Source: Umezawaea sp049997955 (GTDB lineage Bacteria; Actinomycetota; Actinomycetes; Mycobacteriales; Pseudonocardiaceae). From it: DNA of 64,000 nt. This document shows, piece by piece, positions 42,090-50,936 of this stretch. The position numbers and the translations under genes were made by a program. The notes beneath the pieces are model-generated. The model was not told the DNA's origin and did not search any database. It saw only the letters and a program-made list of their open reading frames with translations. Every line of letters begins with the position of its first letter. Position 1 is the first letter of the stretch. The stretch spans positions 8,502-72,501 of the forward strand of contig JAEBDY010000027.1 in NCBI GenBank assembly GCA_049997955.1, written 5' to 3'.

Positions 42090-43301
42090 TCACACCACCC
42101 GCTTGCCGTCCATCCACACGCCGCGGACCGCGGTGCGGAACTCGGTGCCGCTGCGCGCGGCCAGTTCCTCGGCATCACCGCGGACCAGCACGAGGTCCGC
42201 CTTCTTGCCCGGCTCGACCGTGCCCAGCTCACCGTCCACACCGAGAAGTTCGGCTGCGGACCGCGTCGCGGCGTGCAGGGCCGCGGCGGGGGACAGTCCA
42301 CTCGCGACCATCAGCGGCAGCTCGTCCAGGTTGTCGCCGTGCGGGCCGACGCCGGAGTCCGAGCCCATCGCGATCTTCACGCCCGCCTCGACGGCCATGC
42401 GCACCGACTCGTCGTGCCGCGCGGCCACGCTGATCGCCTTGTCGCGGATGTGGTCCGACACCGTCATCCCGGCCGCGATCTGCTTGAGCACCGCGCGCGG
42501 CGCGGTCAACGTCGGCACCAGCCACGTGCCGTGCTCCAGCATCAGCTCGACCGCCTCGTCGTCGAGGAACACGCCGTGCTCGACCGAGCGGACGCCGTTG
42601 CGCGCGGCGACCTTGATGCCGTCGGTGGCCTGGGCGTGCGACATGACGAAGATGCCCGCCGCGGTCGCCTCGGCGACGACCATCGCGACCTCCTCGTCGC
42701 GGAACTGGCCGAGCCGCGGGTTCGAGCGCGGCGACAGCACCCCGCCGCTGGTCGCGATCTTGATGACGTCGGCGCCCGCGCGCACGAGTTCGCGCACGAT
42801 CCGCCGCAGCTCCTCGGGGCCGTCGCCGACGCCGTTCGGCGCGCCGGGGTGCGCCACCGAGCCGTGGACGCCGCACGGCATCCAGTCGTCGCCGTGACCG
42901 CCGGTCTGCGACACCATGCTGATCGCGATCTGCATCCGCGGCCCGGTGACCAGCCCGGTGCGCACCGCCTGCGCCACGCCGAGGTCCGAGCCGAGCGCGT
43001 CGCGCACGGACGTGATGCCGCACTCCAGCGTCGCCCGCATGTTGCCGATGGCCTGGTAGAACGGCAGCGAGAACGGGGTGTTCAGCGCCTTCACCGTGTC
43101 GATGTCGCTGAACATGAAGTGCGTGTGGCAGTCGAACAGTCCCGGTAGGACGGTGTGACCGGTCGCGTCCACGACCTCGTCACCGTCCAGGCCGGTGCCG
43201 ACCTCCACGATCCGGCCGTCCTCGACCACCACGTCACCGGTCTGCGCGGACGCGCCGGAGCCGTCGAACACCTTGCCACCTGCGAACACGATCCGTGTCA
43301 T
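42090..43301 (-). CDS. Amidohydrolase, imidazolonepropionase-like (prolidase/aryldialkylphosphatase group)
   Basis: 403 residues. Metal ligands of the amidohydrolase barrel are visible: HTHF after LPGLFDC, a Lys in DVIKIATSGG, His in VMSHAQA and VEHG, and the late Asp in AMGSDSGVGP. The C-terminal ELLGVDGELGTVEPGKKADL is the family's returning beta-sandwich strand. It probably hydrolyses an N-acyl, dipeptide or cyclic amide substrate. ATG 43301 was preferred to an upstream TTG because conserved sequence starts right after it. It is divergent from an S9 peptidase, perhaps sharing a peptide-catabolic role. Confidence 0.88.
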   Translation of the reverse strand: MTRIVFAGGKVFDGSGASAQTGDVVVEDGRIVEVGTGLDGDEVVDATGHTVLPGLFDCHTHFMFSDIDTVKALNTPFSLPFYQAIGNMRATLECGITSVRDALGSDLGVAQAVRTGLVTGPRMQIAISMVSQTGGHGDDWMPCGVHGSVAHPGAPNGVGDGPEELRRIVRELVRAGADVIKIATSGGVLSPRSNPRLGQFRDEEVAMVVAEATAAGIFVMSHAQATDGIKVAARNGVRSVEHGVFLDDEAVELMLEHGTWLVPTLTAPRAVLKQIAAGMTVSDHIRDKAISVAARHDESVRMAVEAGVKIAMGSDSGVGPHGDNLDELPLMVASGLSPAAALHAATRSAAELLGVDGELGTVEPGKKADLVLVRGDAEELAARSGTEFRTAVRGVWMDGKRVV

Positions 43302-43375
43302 GGCACCGCAATCCTGTGTGATCGTCAATAAATCTCGTGAGCCTTGCTAAGAATAGTGGGGTAACGTGCTCCATC

Positions 43376-45298
43376 GTGCGCCCCGATGACCTGAAACTGC
43401 TGTCCGTGCCCGGCCCGCTCGCGCTGCACGGCGACCTCCTCCTGGTCACCGTGACGAGCCCCGACCTGGCCGCGAACGCCTACCGGGGCGGCCTGCACCG
43501 CGTCCCGCTGGACGGCGGCGACCCCGTGCGCTGGACGTGGGGGGACCGCGACTTCGCGCCCCGCGTGTCGCCGGACGGCCGCTGGGTGGCGTTCCTGCGC
43601 AGCTCCGGCACCGGCAAGGCCGCCGTGCCGCAGTTGCACGTGCTGCCCACCGAGGGCGGCGAGCCCCGCCGAGTCACCGACCTGCCCCTCGGCGCGGGCG
43701 TCCCCGTGTGGGCGCCGGACTCGCGGCGGGTCGCGTTCACCGCGCGCATCCCCGAGGCCGGTCGCTACGGCACGACGGCCGTCGAGGGCGAGGACGCCCC
43801 GACCCCGGACGCCGAGGCGCCGCGCCGCATCACCCGGCTCGACTACCGCGTCGACGACGTCGGCTTCCTCGGCGACCGCGCACCGCGGCTGCACGTCGTG
43901 GACGCCCTGACCCCCGACGCGAAGCCGGTGGAGCTGACCGACGGCACGTTCACCGTCGGCGAGCCCGCCTGGACGCCGGACGGCGCCGCCGTCGTGTTCG
44001 TCGCCGACCGCGACCTCGGCACGCCCGAGTCCCTGCACAGCGACCTGTACTCCGTGCCCGCCGAAGGCGGCTCGGTCGAGCTGCTCGTGCGCACCGGGGG
44101 CAGCGCCGCGCTCCCGGTCCACGGCCCGGACGGCACGCTCTACTTCTACGGCTGCGAGTACACCGGCATCCACGCCGTCGCCCGCAACACGGGCCTCTGG
44201 GCGGTCACCGCCTCCGGCCCCCTCAGGCTCACCGACGAGGAGACCGTCGACTGCGAGCGCGCGGCGGGCCCGGCCGTTCCCACGGAGTCCGGTGTGGTCG
44301 TCGCGGTCCGCAACCGCGGGGCCGTCGAACTGCGTCGGGTCCCGCTCGCCGCGTCCGGCGCCGTGCTGGAGGACCTGGAAGTCCTCGCCGGACAGGGTGC
44401 CGAGGTCAGGTCGTTCGGCGTGCACGGCGACCGGATCGCCGCCGTCGTGTCCACTTCGGACAACCCCGGTGAGGTGGAGCTCGTCGGCACGGGCGTGCTG
44501 ACGGACTTCGCCGCACCGCTGCGCGCGGCGGGCGTGCACCGCGCGGTGGAGCTGACCGGCACCGCCCCCGACGGCCATCCCGCGCACGGCTTCCTCGTGC
44601 TCCCGGAGGGCGAGGGCCCGCACCCGGTCGTGCTGGCCGTCCACGGCGGCCCGTTCATGTACCACGGCCAGGGCTTCTTCGACGAGGCGCAGGTCTACGC
44701 CGGCGCGGGCTACGCGGTCGTCCTGCCCAACCCGCGCGGCTCGGCGGGCTACGGCCAGGCGCACGGCCAGGCGGTCGTCGGCGGGTTCGGCACGGTCGAC
44801 GTGGACGACGTGCTCGCGGTTCTCGACGCCGCCCTGGAGCGCCCGGAGCTGGACGCGGGCCGGGTGGGCGTCATGGGCGGCTCGTACGGCGGCTTCATGG
44901 CCAGCTGGCTCGCGGCGCACCACGGCGAGCGCTTCCGCGCGGCGTGGAGCGAACGCGCCGTCAACGCCTGGGACTCCTTCGGCGGCTCGTCCGACATCGG
45001 CTGGTTCTTCGCCGACGCGTACTGCGGCTCCGATCCCGCGAAGCAGCACGCCATGAGCCCGCTGACCTACGCCGAGAAGATCACGATGCCCTTCGCCGTG
45101 GTGCACTCGGAACACGACTGGCGCTGCCCGTTGGAACAGGCCCAGCGCATGTTCGTCGCCCTCCGCCGCAACGGCGTGGACGCCGAGATGCTGATCTTCC
45201 CGGGCGAGGGCCACGAACTGACCCGCTCCGGCAAGCCCCGCCACCGCCACCAGCGCTTCGACGCGGTCCTGGACTGGTGGTCGAGGCACCTGGGCTGA
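43376..45298 (+). CDS. S9 prolyl oligopeptidase-family serine peptidase
   Basis: 640 residues. The N-terminal seven-bladed beta-propeller (about 20-385; repeated blades such as RVSPDGRWVAFLR and PVWAPDSRRVAFTA) gates a C-terminal alpha/beta hydrolase with nucleophile GGSYGGFMASWLA, Asp in HSEHDWRCP and His in GEGHELTR. It cleaves oligopeptides, acylaminoacyl-peptidase-like, in the cytoplasm. GTG 43376 was chosen because RPDDLKLLSVPG is the usual start and TAACGT (43362-43367) lies 8 bases before; GTG 43337 is an alternative giving 653 residues. No signal peptide. Confidence 0.92.
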   Translation: MRPDDLKLLSVPGPLALHGDLLLVTVTSPDLAANAYRGGLHRVPLDGGDPVRWTWGDRDFAPRVSPDGRWVAFLRSSGTGKAAVPQLHVLPTEGGEPRRVTDLPLGAGVPVWAPDSRRVAFTARIPEAGRYGTTAVEGEDAPTPDAEAPRRITRLDYRVDDVGFLGDRAPRLHVVDALTPDAKPVELTDGTFTVGEPAWTPDGAAVVFVADRDLGTPESLHSDLYSVPAEGGSVELLVRTGGSAALPVHGPDGTLYFYGCEYTGIHAVARNTGLWAVTASGPLRLTDEETVDCERAAGPAVPTESGVVVAVRNRGAVELRRVPLAASGAVLEDLEVLAGQGAEVRSFGVHGDRIAAVVSTSDNPGEVELVGTGVLTDFAAPLRAAGVHRAVELTGTAPDGHPAHGFLVLPEGEGPHPVVLAVHGGPFMYHGQGFFDEAQVYAGAGYAVVLPNPRGSAGYGQAHGQAVVGGFGTVDVDDVLAVLDAALERPELDAGRVGVMGGSYGGFMASWLAAHHGERFRAAWSERAVNAWDSFGGSSDIGWFFADAYCGSDPAKQHAMSPLTYAEKITMPFAVVHSEHDWRCPLEQAQRMFVALRRNGVDAEMLIFPGEGHELTRSGKPRHRHQRFDAVLDWWSRHLG

Positions 45299-45400
45299 CG
45301 ACCTGGTCGGCGTGCGACTTTCGGGGGTTTCCCGACCTGCGTGGTGGGCGGGATATCTCAATGGCTAGCGGTGGCGGCCAACGTGCGGCACGCTGCCTGC

Positions 45401-45967
45401 ATGCAGTGGACCGTCCGGACAGCGCGCCCGGAGGACGCCACGGAGATCGCCAGGATCAACGTGGCCGCCTGGCAGCACGCGTACCGGGGCATCGTCGCCG
45501 ACCCCGTGCTGGATCGCATGCTGCCCGAAAGCAGACTGCCGGGCTGGACGCGCGTACTGGCCCTCCCGGAACCCAGCGCGGTGTTCGTGTCGGTCTCGGG
45601 CGACGGCACGATAGGCGCCTACTGCGCGGTGGACGCCGTCCGGGAAGTGGGCGACGCCCACCCGGACCTGAACACGGGCGAGATGACAGCGATCTACGCC
45701 GACCCGACGTTCAAGGGCACGGGCGCGGGCCACGAGGTCCACGAGACAGCGGTCCGCCACCTGATCGAACACGGCTTCCGCTACGCGGTGCTGTGGGTCT
45801 TCCAGGACAACACCCCGAGCCGCGACTTCTACGAGTCGCACGGCTGGCGCCACGACGGGCTGGTGCACCGGTACGAACTGGGCGACCAGGAACTACCGGA
45901 AGTCAGGTACGCCAGATTCCTGTCGGCCCCAAGACGCCGCTCACCAGCAGCCGCAAGACGGAACTGA
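45401..45967 (+). CDS. GNAT-family N-acetyltransferase
   Basis: 188 residues. The start MQWTVRTARPEDATEIARIN is typical of GNATs. Motif A is in MTAIYADPTFKGTGAGHEVH, with the unusual F-K-G-T-G-A-G in place of R-G-x-G-x-G, and motif B DNTPSRDFYESHGWRHDG. The substrate, possibly an amino group on a small molecule, is unknown. A basic tail (PRRRSPAAARRN) ends the protein. The 3' flank carries about 700 bases of gene-free, repeat-bearing DNA. Confidence 0.87.
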   Translation: MQWTVRTARPEDATEIARINVAAWQHAYRGIVADPVLDRMLPESRLPGWTRVLALPEPSAVFVSVSGDGTIGAYCAVDAVREVGDAHPDLNTGEMTAIYADPTFKGTGAGHEVHETAVRHLIEHGFRYAVLWVFQDNTPSRDFYESHGWRHDGLVHRYELGDQELPEVRYARFLSAPRRRSPAAARRN

Positions 45968-46217
45968 CAGCAACGCATCAACGACAGTTCAAGCAAAGCG
46001 CAAACCACTGCGCCGCCACTCAACAAACGCGCCCAACCGGACCTGCTACCGCTCAGCGGAAATACGGCGCCAAACACATCAGCGTCAAAGCCGAAGCATG
46101 CCAACAAGCCCACAGGGCTCAAGCGGCTGAACGGCACCGGACTCACCACCCAAAGCGGACGCACGCAACCAACCCGACGCACTCCCCCTCCGCCGCCCCG
46201 ATCCGAAGCGCCCTCAG

Positions 46218-46272
46218 CATTTTTCTTCGTTTGTCAAGGCATCTTTCCCGCCTTGACAAATCAAGGAAAATG
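46218..46272. repeat. Palindromic interspersed element, copy 3
   Basis: Inner arm TTTGTCAAGGC (46230-46240), loop ATCTTTCCC (46241-46249) and GCCTTGACAAA (46250-46260) match copies 1 and 2 exactly. The outer arms 46218-46229 and 46261-46272 pair with two G-T wobbles and one mismatch, and their sequence differs from the other copies. The flanks again carry CCCCGATCC-type sequence upstream and GCGCGAGCGGGG-type sequence downstream (46286-46297). Confidence 0.82.
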
Positions 46273-46479
46273 GTGGAGACAATTGCGCGAGCGGGGTGAC
46301 GTCGAGGGAACCACCGCGACCTCTACGCGCAGGTCCGACGGGCCGTGGGCTTCGGTTCCGGCGGCCGCACGCAGATGACTGCTTCGGCGGTGCCAAGCGG
46401 CTGACTTCGGCTTCCAGCGGTGGAGAAGCCGATGGCGGCTTCTGTCAAAGCCGAGCACCGGCCCAGCCGCCGTCGTGCT

Positions 46480-46598
46480 GTGGCCGATTTGACTCGGGGA
46501 CCCCTTGATTTGACCCTTGATCGGGCTAAAAGGGCAGTCCCGAAAGCCTGCCCGATCACCAATTTTAAGGGTCAAATCCCCCGAGTAAAATCGGCCAC
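46480..46598. mobile_element. 119-bp MITE-like palindrome
   Basis: Terminal arm TGGCCGATTTGACTCGGGG (46481-46499) pairs with 46579-46597 with one mismatch; then GATTTGACCCTT (46507-46518) with 46567-46578, and GATCGGGC (46519-46526) with 46550-46557, both perfect. Asymmetric bulges at 46500-46506 and 46558-46566 and a 23-base loop complete a long hairpin. There is no coding capacity and no clear target duplication. It could be a non-autonomous element or a structured RNA; it lies 82 bases from the stop of the RES toxin gene. Confidence 0.6.
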
Positions 46599-46679
46599 GT
46601 TTGTGGACCTCGTCCCGCCTGGGTTGTGGGTTGGCCGACTGCCACTCACCCCGTCGTCCCTCTTGCGTCTTTGAGCGCT

Positions 46680-47336
46680 CTACCCCAGCAACGTGTAGTT
46701 CAGTTCCTGGCAGACCCGTGCCAGCGGCAAATCCAACCCTGGGTGGTCCAGCGGCAAGAGCACGTCCGGTGACGCGGGTAGGCACGTTGCCCCCGGTGGG
46801 TCCCACAGGCACACCGCTGGATCGCCCGAGTCCATCGAGGACCGGTACCAGAGTCCGTCCAACTCGGGGTGTGCTGCCCGGATCGCTCGTGCCCAGGCCT
46901 GCGTCAGGTGTTTTGGTCCGCTGCTCAGCTCTTGCGAGGCCCCTACCCGAGTTGGCCACAGGCCGGTCAGGTCCAGCAGGCGCAGGGTTCTCCTCGGTCG
47001 CAAGGCGACCAGGAACGGGCTTCTGGTGCGCCGGTCCACGACCGACGTCGCCTGGAACACCTCCGCCACGCTCGTGCGCACCGTGAGTCCGAAGTACAGC
47101 ACTCCGTGCTCCTGCGCGACGGCTGGTGTGCCGTCCGCTGTAGGCGGTTGGGTGTCGAACCGGGCGTGGGGCAGGGGGCCGGTGTAGCGGAAGGTGTTCC
47201 ACCGTTGCGGGTGTTGGCCTTTCGCGGTGAAGACGCGCACCAGGCGGGTCGCGCGGTGCACCGCCACCACGTCTTCCGTCCGGCGCAGTATCGCCTGCAG
47301 CACGGCGGGAGCGGGCGGCTGGGGGAGCCGTGACAA
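46680..47336 (-). CDS. RES-domain toxin (MbcT type, NAD-degrading family)
   Basis: 218 residues. Conserved positions of the RES fold are visible: Arg in AVHRATRLVRVFTAKG, the strand WNTFRYTGPLPHARFD, and GVLYFGLTVRTSVAEVFQAT with the key Glu in AEVF. RES toxins are ADP-ribosyltransferase-like and degrade NAD by phosphorolysis or hydrolysis. The Xre-type antitoxin gene lies 29 bases upstream on the same strand, the usual order for RES-Xre pairs. The RES toxin is intact and of normal length. Confidence 0.82.
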   Translation of the reverse strand: MSRLPQPPAPAVLQAILRRTEDVVAVHRATRLVRVFTAKGQHPQRWNTFRYTGPLPHARFDTQPPTADGTPAVAQEHGVLYFGLTVRTSVAEVFQATSVVDRRTRSPFLVALRPRRTLRLLDLTGLWPTRVGASQELSSGPKHLTQAWARAIRAAHPELDGLWYRSSMDSGDPAVCLWDPPGATCLPASPDVLLPLDHPGLDLPLARVCQELNYTLLG

Positions 47337-47365
47337 TTCGGATCCAGGTGGCTAGGGGACGTGGG

Positions 47366-47950
47366 TCAGACCGGCGTTCCGAGCATTCCCGCCAGGTCGG
47401 CCACGCGGCGGGGGTCGCCGCCCGCCAGCAGCCATTCGCGGGGTGTGGTCGGGGTGCCGTCCACCAGCAGGTCTTCCTGGGCGGTGGTCATGAACGCCGC
47501 CACGACGAGCGCGGGCTGGTCCTGGGCGACGGTCGCCAGCACCGCTTCCAGGCCGGGGAGGACGCCGGTGCCCGCGAACTGCCACGCGGGGAGTCGCCAG
47601 CTGCCCTTGTCCTTCCAGCCCACCAGTCGTCCGACGCCCAGGCGGTGGCGGATGCGGCTGGTGTCGACCTGCAACTGGCGTGCGGCCGCGGCGACGGTGA
47701 GCGCGGAGTCGCGCAGGACGGCCAGCGCGACGACCGTGCGCGCCCTGGGTTGTGCGTCCGCGACGGTGAGCGGACCGAGATCGAGGCCCACCTCGGTCAG
47801 GACCTCGCGCTGGTCCGGCGTGAAGTAGCTCGCAGGCTCCGGGTGAGGAGGGGCGAGCCGCTTGGCGGCCTCTTCGACCAGGGTGAGGAACTCCGATGGC
47901 GTGACCTGTAGGCCGGCCTTGGCCAGCACCGTATCCAGCGCAGGACTCAT
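47366..47950 (-). CDS. Xre/MbcA/ParS-like antitoxin
   Basis: 194 residues. An N-terminal helical region (about 1-60) precedes a helix-turn-helix (ALTVAAAARQLQVDTSRIRHR, written in part) and the C-terminal DUF2384-like toxin-binding part with PGLEAVLATVAQDQPALVVA and TPREWLLAGGDPRRVADLAG. It should neutralise the downstream RES toxin and repress its own promoter. ATG 47950 has TACTCT (complement of 47957-47962) 6 bases upstream, indicating a leaderless start. Three TGTGCGC-type sites surround this promoter. Confidence 0.8.
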   Translation of the reverse strand: MSPALDTVLAKAGLQVTPSEFLTLVEEAAKRLAPPHPEPASYFTPDQREVLTEVGLDLGPLTVADAQPRARTVVALAVLRDSALTVAAAARQLQVDTSRIRHRLGVGRLVGWKDKGSWRLPAWQFAGTGVLPGLEAVLATVAQDQPALVVAAFMTTAQEDLLVDGTPTTPREWLLAGGDPRRVADLAGMLGTPV

Positions 47951-48029
47951 GCGCACAGAGTATCCCGCGCGTGCGCCTTTGTGCGCCCGATCGGGAGGAT
48001 TGGTCGGAATGTTCCACTGTGCGCGCACA
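47951..48029. promoter_or_regulatory. Operator array of the RES-Xre locus
   Basis: TGTGCGC half sites occur at 47951-47957 (complement), 47980-47986, and as a perfect 12-bp palindrome at 48018-48029. The first overlaps the antitoxin start. Repeated half sites of this sort usually bind the antitoxin itself and allow conditional cooperativity. Confidence 0.55.
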
Positions 48030-48158
48030 AGTCACGACACTACGTAAACAGGCGAGGCCCGGCACCGGCTGAAGGTCGTGAGATGGCCCTCATCGGAGGC
48101 TGGTTACCATTCGGGCCGCGTCAGGTCGACGCGCTCGACGTGCGGGGGTGGTTGTTCG

Positions 48159-49352
48159 ATGGTCGCGGATGCCGGGTACGCGGTTCGGTCGGACAAACCG
48201 ACGCTCGGGATCGCGGCGGCCTGGCTGCTGGTGATGATCGGGACGCTCGTCCACGTCATGACCCGCCCCTTCGACTGGTCGCTCGACCTGCGCGTCTACC
48301 GCAACGGCGGCGGCGCGTGGCTCGAAGGCCTGCCGATCTACATCGACCACTTCGGCAGCTCCATGGGCGGTCCCGACCTGCCGTTCACCTACCCGCCGAT
48401 CGCGGTGGTGCTGTTCAGCCCGCTGTCCGCCGTGCCGCTGCCCGTGGCGATCTTCGCCATCGCGCTGCTGAACCTGGTGGCGCTCACCGCGCTCTGCCTG
48501 ATCGCCGCGATCCGCGTCTGCGGACGTGGACCGCTGGCCATTCGCTACGGGCTCGGCGCCGCGGCCGTCAGCTCGGTCTTCGACCCGGTGCGCGAGACGC
48601 TGGCGTTCGGCCAGATCAACCTGCTGCTGGCCGTCCTCGTGCTGCTGGACTGCTTGCTGGCCCGCACGCGGATCCCGCGCGGCGCGCTCATCGGCCTCGC
48701 CGCCGCGATCAAGCTGACGCCCGCGGTGTTCGTGCTGTTCTTCCTCGCCGCCAGGCAGTGGCGGCCCGCGATCACGGCGTTCGCGTCGTTCCTGGTGTTC
48801 GGCGCGCTCGGCTTCCTGATCATGCCGACCGACGCCCGCGAGTTCTGGTTCCACGCGCTGCTCGACCCCGGCCGCGTCGGCAGGCTGACCTACACCGCCA
48901 ACCAGTCGTTGCGCGGCCTCGTGGCCAGGCTCGGACTGGACGGCACGCCGCAGGTCGTGGTCTGGGTGCTGCTGTCGCTCCTCGTCGTCGCCCTGGCCGT
49001 GGTCGCCGCCGCGAAGGCCCGCCGCGCGCAGGACGACGTGACCGCCTTCCTGGTCGTCGCGGTCGCGGGCCTGCTCGTGTCCCCGGTGTCCTGGGGGCAC
49101 CACTGGATCTGGATCGCTCCGGCGCTGACCCTGTTCGCGGTCCCGGCCCTGCGCCGGGCGAGGAAGTTCTGGGCGTTCGCCGTGCCCGGTGTGCTCATCT
49201 TCCTGATCGGCCCGCACTGGCTGTTCCCCAACGACAACGACGTCGAGCGCGACTGGGCGTGGTGGCAGCAGGTCATCGGCAACGCCTACGTCTGGTTCGG
49301 ACTCGCGGTCGTCGTGGCGCTCGCGCTGTCCCGGCGTCCCAAGGCCGCCTGA
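48159..49352 (+). CDS. GT87-type polyprenol-phosphomannose-dependent alpha-mannosyltransferase
   Basis: 397 residues, about ten helices. The first extracytoplasmic loop holds RPFDWSLDLRVYRNGG, with the catalytic DxRVY motif of GT-C mannosyltransferases, then PFTYPPIAVVLFSPL and LAFGQINLLLAVLVLLDCL. Enzymes of this family (PimE, Rv2181-like) add mannose from polyprenyl-phosphate-mannose to lipoglycans outside the membrane. ATG 48159 follows a G-rich site. It is followed by an mptB-like gene on the same strand with 56 bases between. Confidence 0.87.
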   Translation: MVADAGYAVRSDKPTLGIAAAWLLVMIGTLVHVMTRPFDWSLDLRVYRNGGGAWLEGLPIYIDHFGSSMGGPDLPFTYPPIAVVLFSPLSAVPLPVAIFAIALLNLVALTALCLIAAIRVCGRGPLAIRYGLGAAAVSSVFDPVRETLAFGQINLLLAVLVLLDCLLARTRIPRGALIGLAAAIKLTPAVFVLFFLAARQWRPAITAFASFLVFGALGFLIMPTDAREFWFHALLDPGRVGRLTYTANQSLRGLVARLGLDGTPQVVVWVLLSLLVVALAVVAAAKARRAQDDVTAFLVVAVAGLLVSPVSWGHHWIWIAPALTLFAVPALRRARKFWAFAVPGVLIFLIGPHWLFPNDNDVERDWAWWQQVIGNAYVWFGLAVVVALALSRRPKAA

Positions 49353-49408
49353 CGCGTTTTCCCGTCACGCCCAGGGGAGGCGGCGCTCGTGTGGGACGAT
49401 GACCCGCG

Positions 49409-50920
49409 ATGGCGTCAACTCCGTCCCTCCCCCGATCCAGCGCCGTGCCACTTGCGCCGCGTGCTGCTGTCAGCACGCCGGAACCGACCGGCATCCCGAT
49501 CCGCACCATCCTGCTGGGGGTCGCGGGCGTTTCGCTGATCTCCCTCGGTGGGGCGGGCGCGGGCGCGGTGCTGAAGACGGACCCGCTGCTCACGGACCTG
49601 TCGTTGAGCTGGATCCGGTACGGCCACGGGCAGGACCTGGCGACGGCCGTGCTGTACCTGGGTCTGGGTCTGGTGCTCTGGTCGTGGGTGCGGCTGGGTC
49701 GCATGGTGCACAACCGGTACGTGGGCAGCGCGGCGGTGGTGATCGCGATCGTGGCGTGGACGTTGCCGCTGCTGCTGTCGCCGCCGTTGTTCTCCAAGGA
49801 CGTCTACTCCTACCTGGCGCAGGGGCAGTTGGCGTTGCACGGTTTCGACCCGTACCGGGTGGGTCCTGCGGCGTTGCCGAGTCCGTTGAGCGACAACGTG
49901 AGCTGGGTGTGGCAGAACACCCCGGCGCCGTACGGGCCGCTGTTCATCCTGATCGCCAAGGGCGTCGTGTGGATGACGAACGGCAGCGTCGTCGGCGGTG
50001 TGGTGCTGATGCGGTTCACCCTGGCCGCGGGGTTGGCCCTGCTGTGCTGGTCGCTGCCCGCTCTGGCCCGGCACCTCGGTGGCCGTCCGGCGGTGGCCCT
50101 GTGGCTCGCGGGGGCGAACCCGCTGATGCTCATCCACCTGATCGGCGGCGGCCACAACGACATCCTGATGGTCGGGCTCATGGCCGCGGGGGTCCTGATG
50201 GTGCTCGAACGACGACACGTCCTCGGAATCGCACTAGTCACCCTCGCCGTGGCGATCAAGGCCACCGCGGTCATCGCGCTGCCGTTCCTGGTGCTGGTGT
50301 GGGCCGCCCGGCTCGACGGCACGCGGAGAGCCCGGCTGGGCCGGGCGATCGGCAACGGCGTCGCGGTGTTCGTGGCCGTGTTCGCCGCCTGCACCGTGGT
50401 CGCCAAGGTCGACCTCGGCTGGATCCCCGCACTGAGCTCGTCCTCGACGATCGTGAACTGGCTTTCGCTACCCAGCGCCGTCGGCGACTTCGCCTACACC
50501 GTGGTCAACACCGTCGTGTCCGTCGAACCCGGCGTGTTCATGGCCATCGCCCGCGGCGCCGGATCACTGCTGCTCATCTACATCGCCTGGCGACAATGGC
50601 GCGCGGCCGAGGACGGCGGCCCGAACGCGATCCGACACGCCGCGTTGACCATGCTCGCCGTCGCACTGCTGTCACCCGCCACCCTGCCCTGGTACTTCAG
50701 CTGGCCCCTGGTCCTCGCAGCCGGACTCGCCTGGACGCTGACCGGCCTGCGCGCGGCGGTGTTCTTCTCCTGCGTGCTGCTGCTGGTCACCTTCCCCAAC
50801 GGCGACACCGGCCTCTACTCCTGGTTCTACCTGGCGTTCGTCGCCGCCGTCTCCGCGCTCGCCACCGTCTCGCTGACCCGCGTGGACCCGCTGGACCTCC
50901 AGCTCAGACCGGTCCGCTGA
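49409..50920 (+). CDS. mptB: MptB-like alpha-1,6-mannosyltransferase
   Basis: 503 residues and about twelve helices. The GT-C loop PPLFSKDVYSYLAQGQLALH with acidic D-V-Y-S is the MptB hallmark, followed by NTPAPYGPLFILIAKGV, GANPLMLIHLIGGGHNDILM and SPATLPWYFSWPLVLA. MptB starts the alpha-1,6-mannan core of lipomannan using polyprenyl-phosphate-mannose. The gene is paired with a GT87 gene, so both likely build a cell-envelope lipoglycan. Its stop lies 16 bases from the convergent immunity-type gene, with a short GAGGC/GCCTC hairpin between. Confidence 0.87.
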   Translation: MASTPSLPRSSAVPLAPRAAVSTPEPTGIPIRTILLGVAGVSLISLGGAGAGAVLKTDPLLTDLSLSWIRYGHGQDLATAVLYLGLGLVLWSWVRLGRMVHNRYVGSAAVVIAIVAWTLPLLLSPPLFSKDVYSYLAQGQLALHGFDPYRVGPAALPSPLSDNVSWVWQNTPAPYGPLFILIAKGVVWMTNGSVVGGVVLMRFTLAAGLALLCWSLPALARHLGGRPAVALWLAGANPLMLIHLIGGGHNDILMVGLMAAGVLMVLERRHVLGIALVTLAVAIKATAVIALPFLVLVWAARLDGTRRARLGRAIGNGVAVFVAVFAACTVVAKVDLGWIPALSSSSTIVNWLSLPSAVGDFAYTVVNTVVSVEPGVFMAIARGAGSLLLIYIAWRQWRAAEDGGPNAIRHAALTMLAVALLSPATLPWYFSWPLVLAAGLAWTLTGLRAAVFFSCVLLLVTFPNGDTGLYSWFYLAFVAAVSALATVSLTRVDPLDLQLRPVR

Positions 50921-50936
50921 GAGGCCGTGCTCCGCC

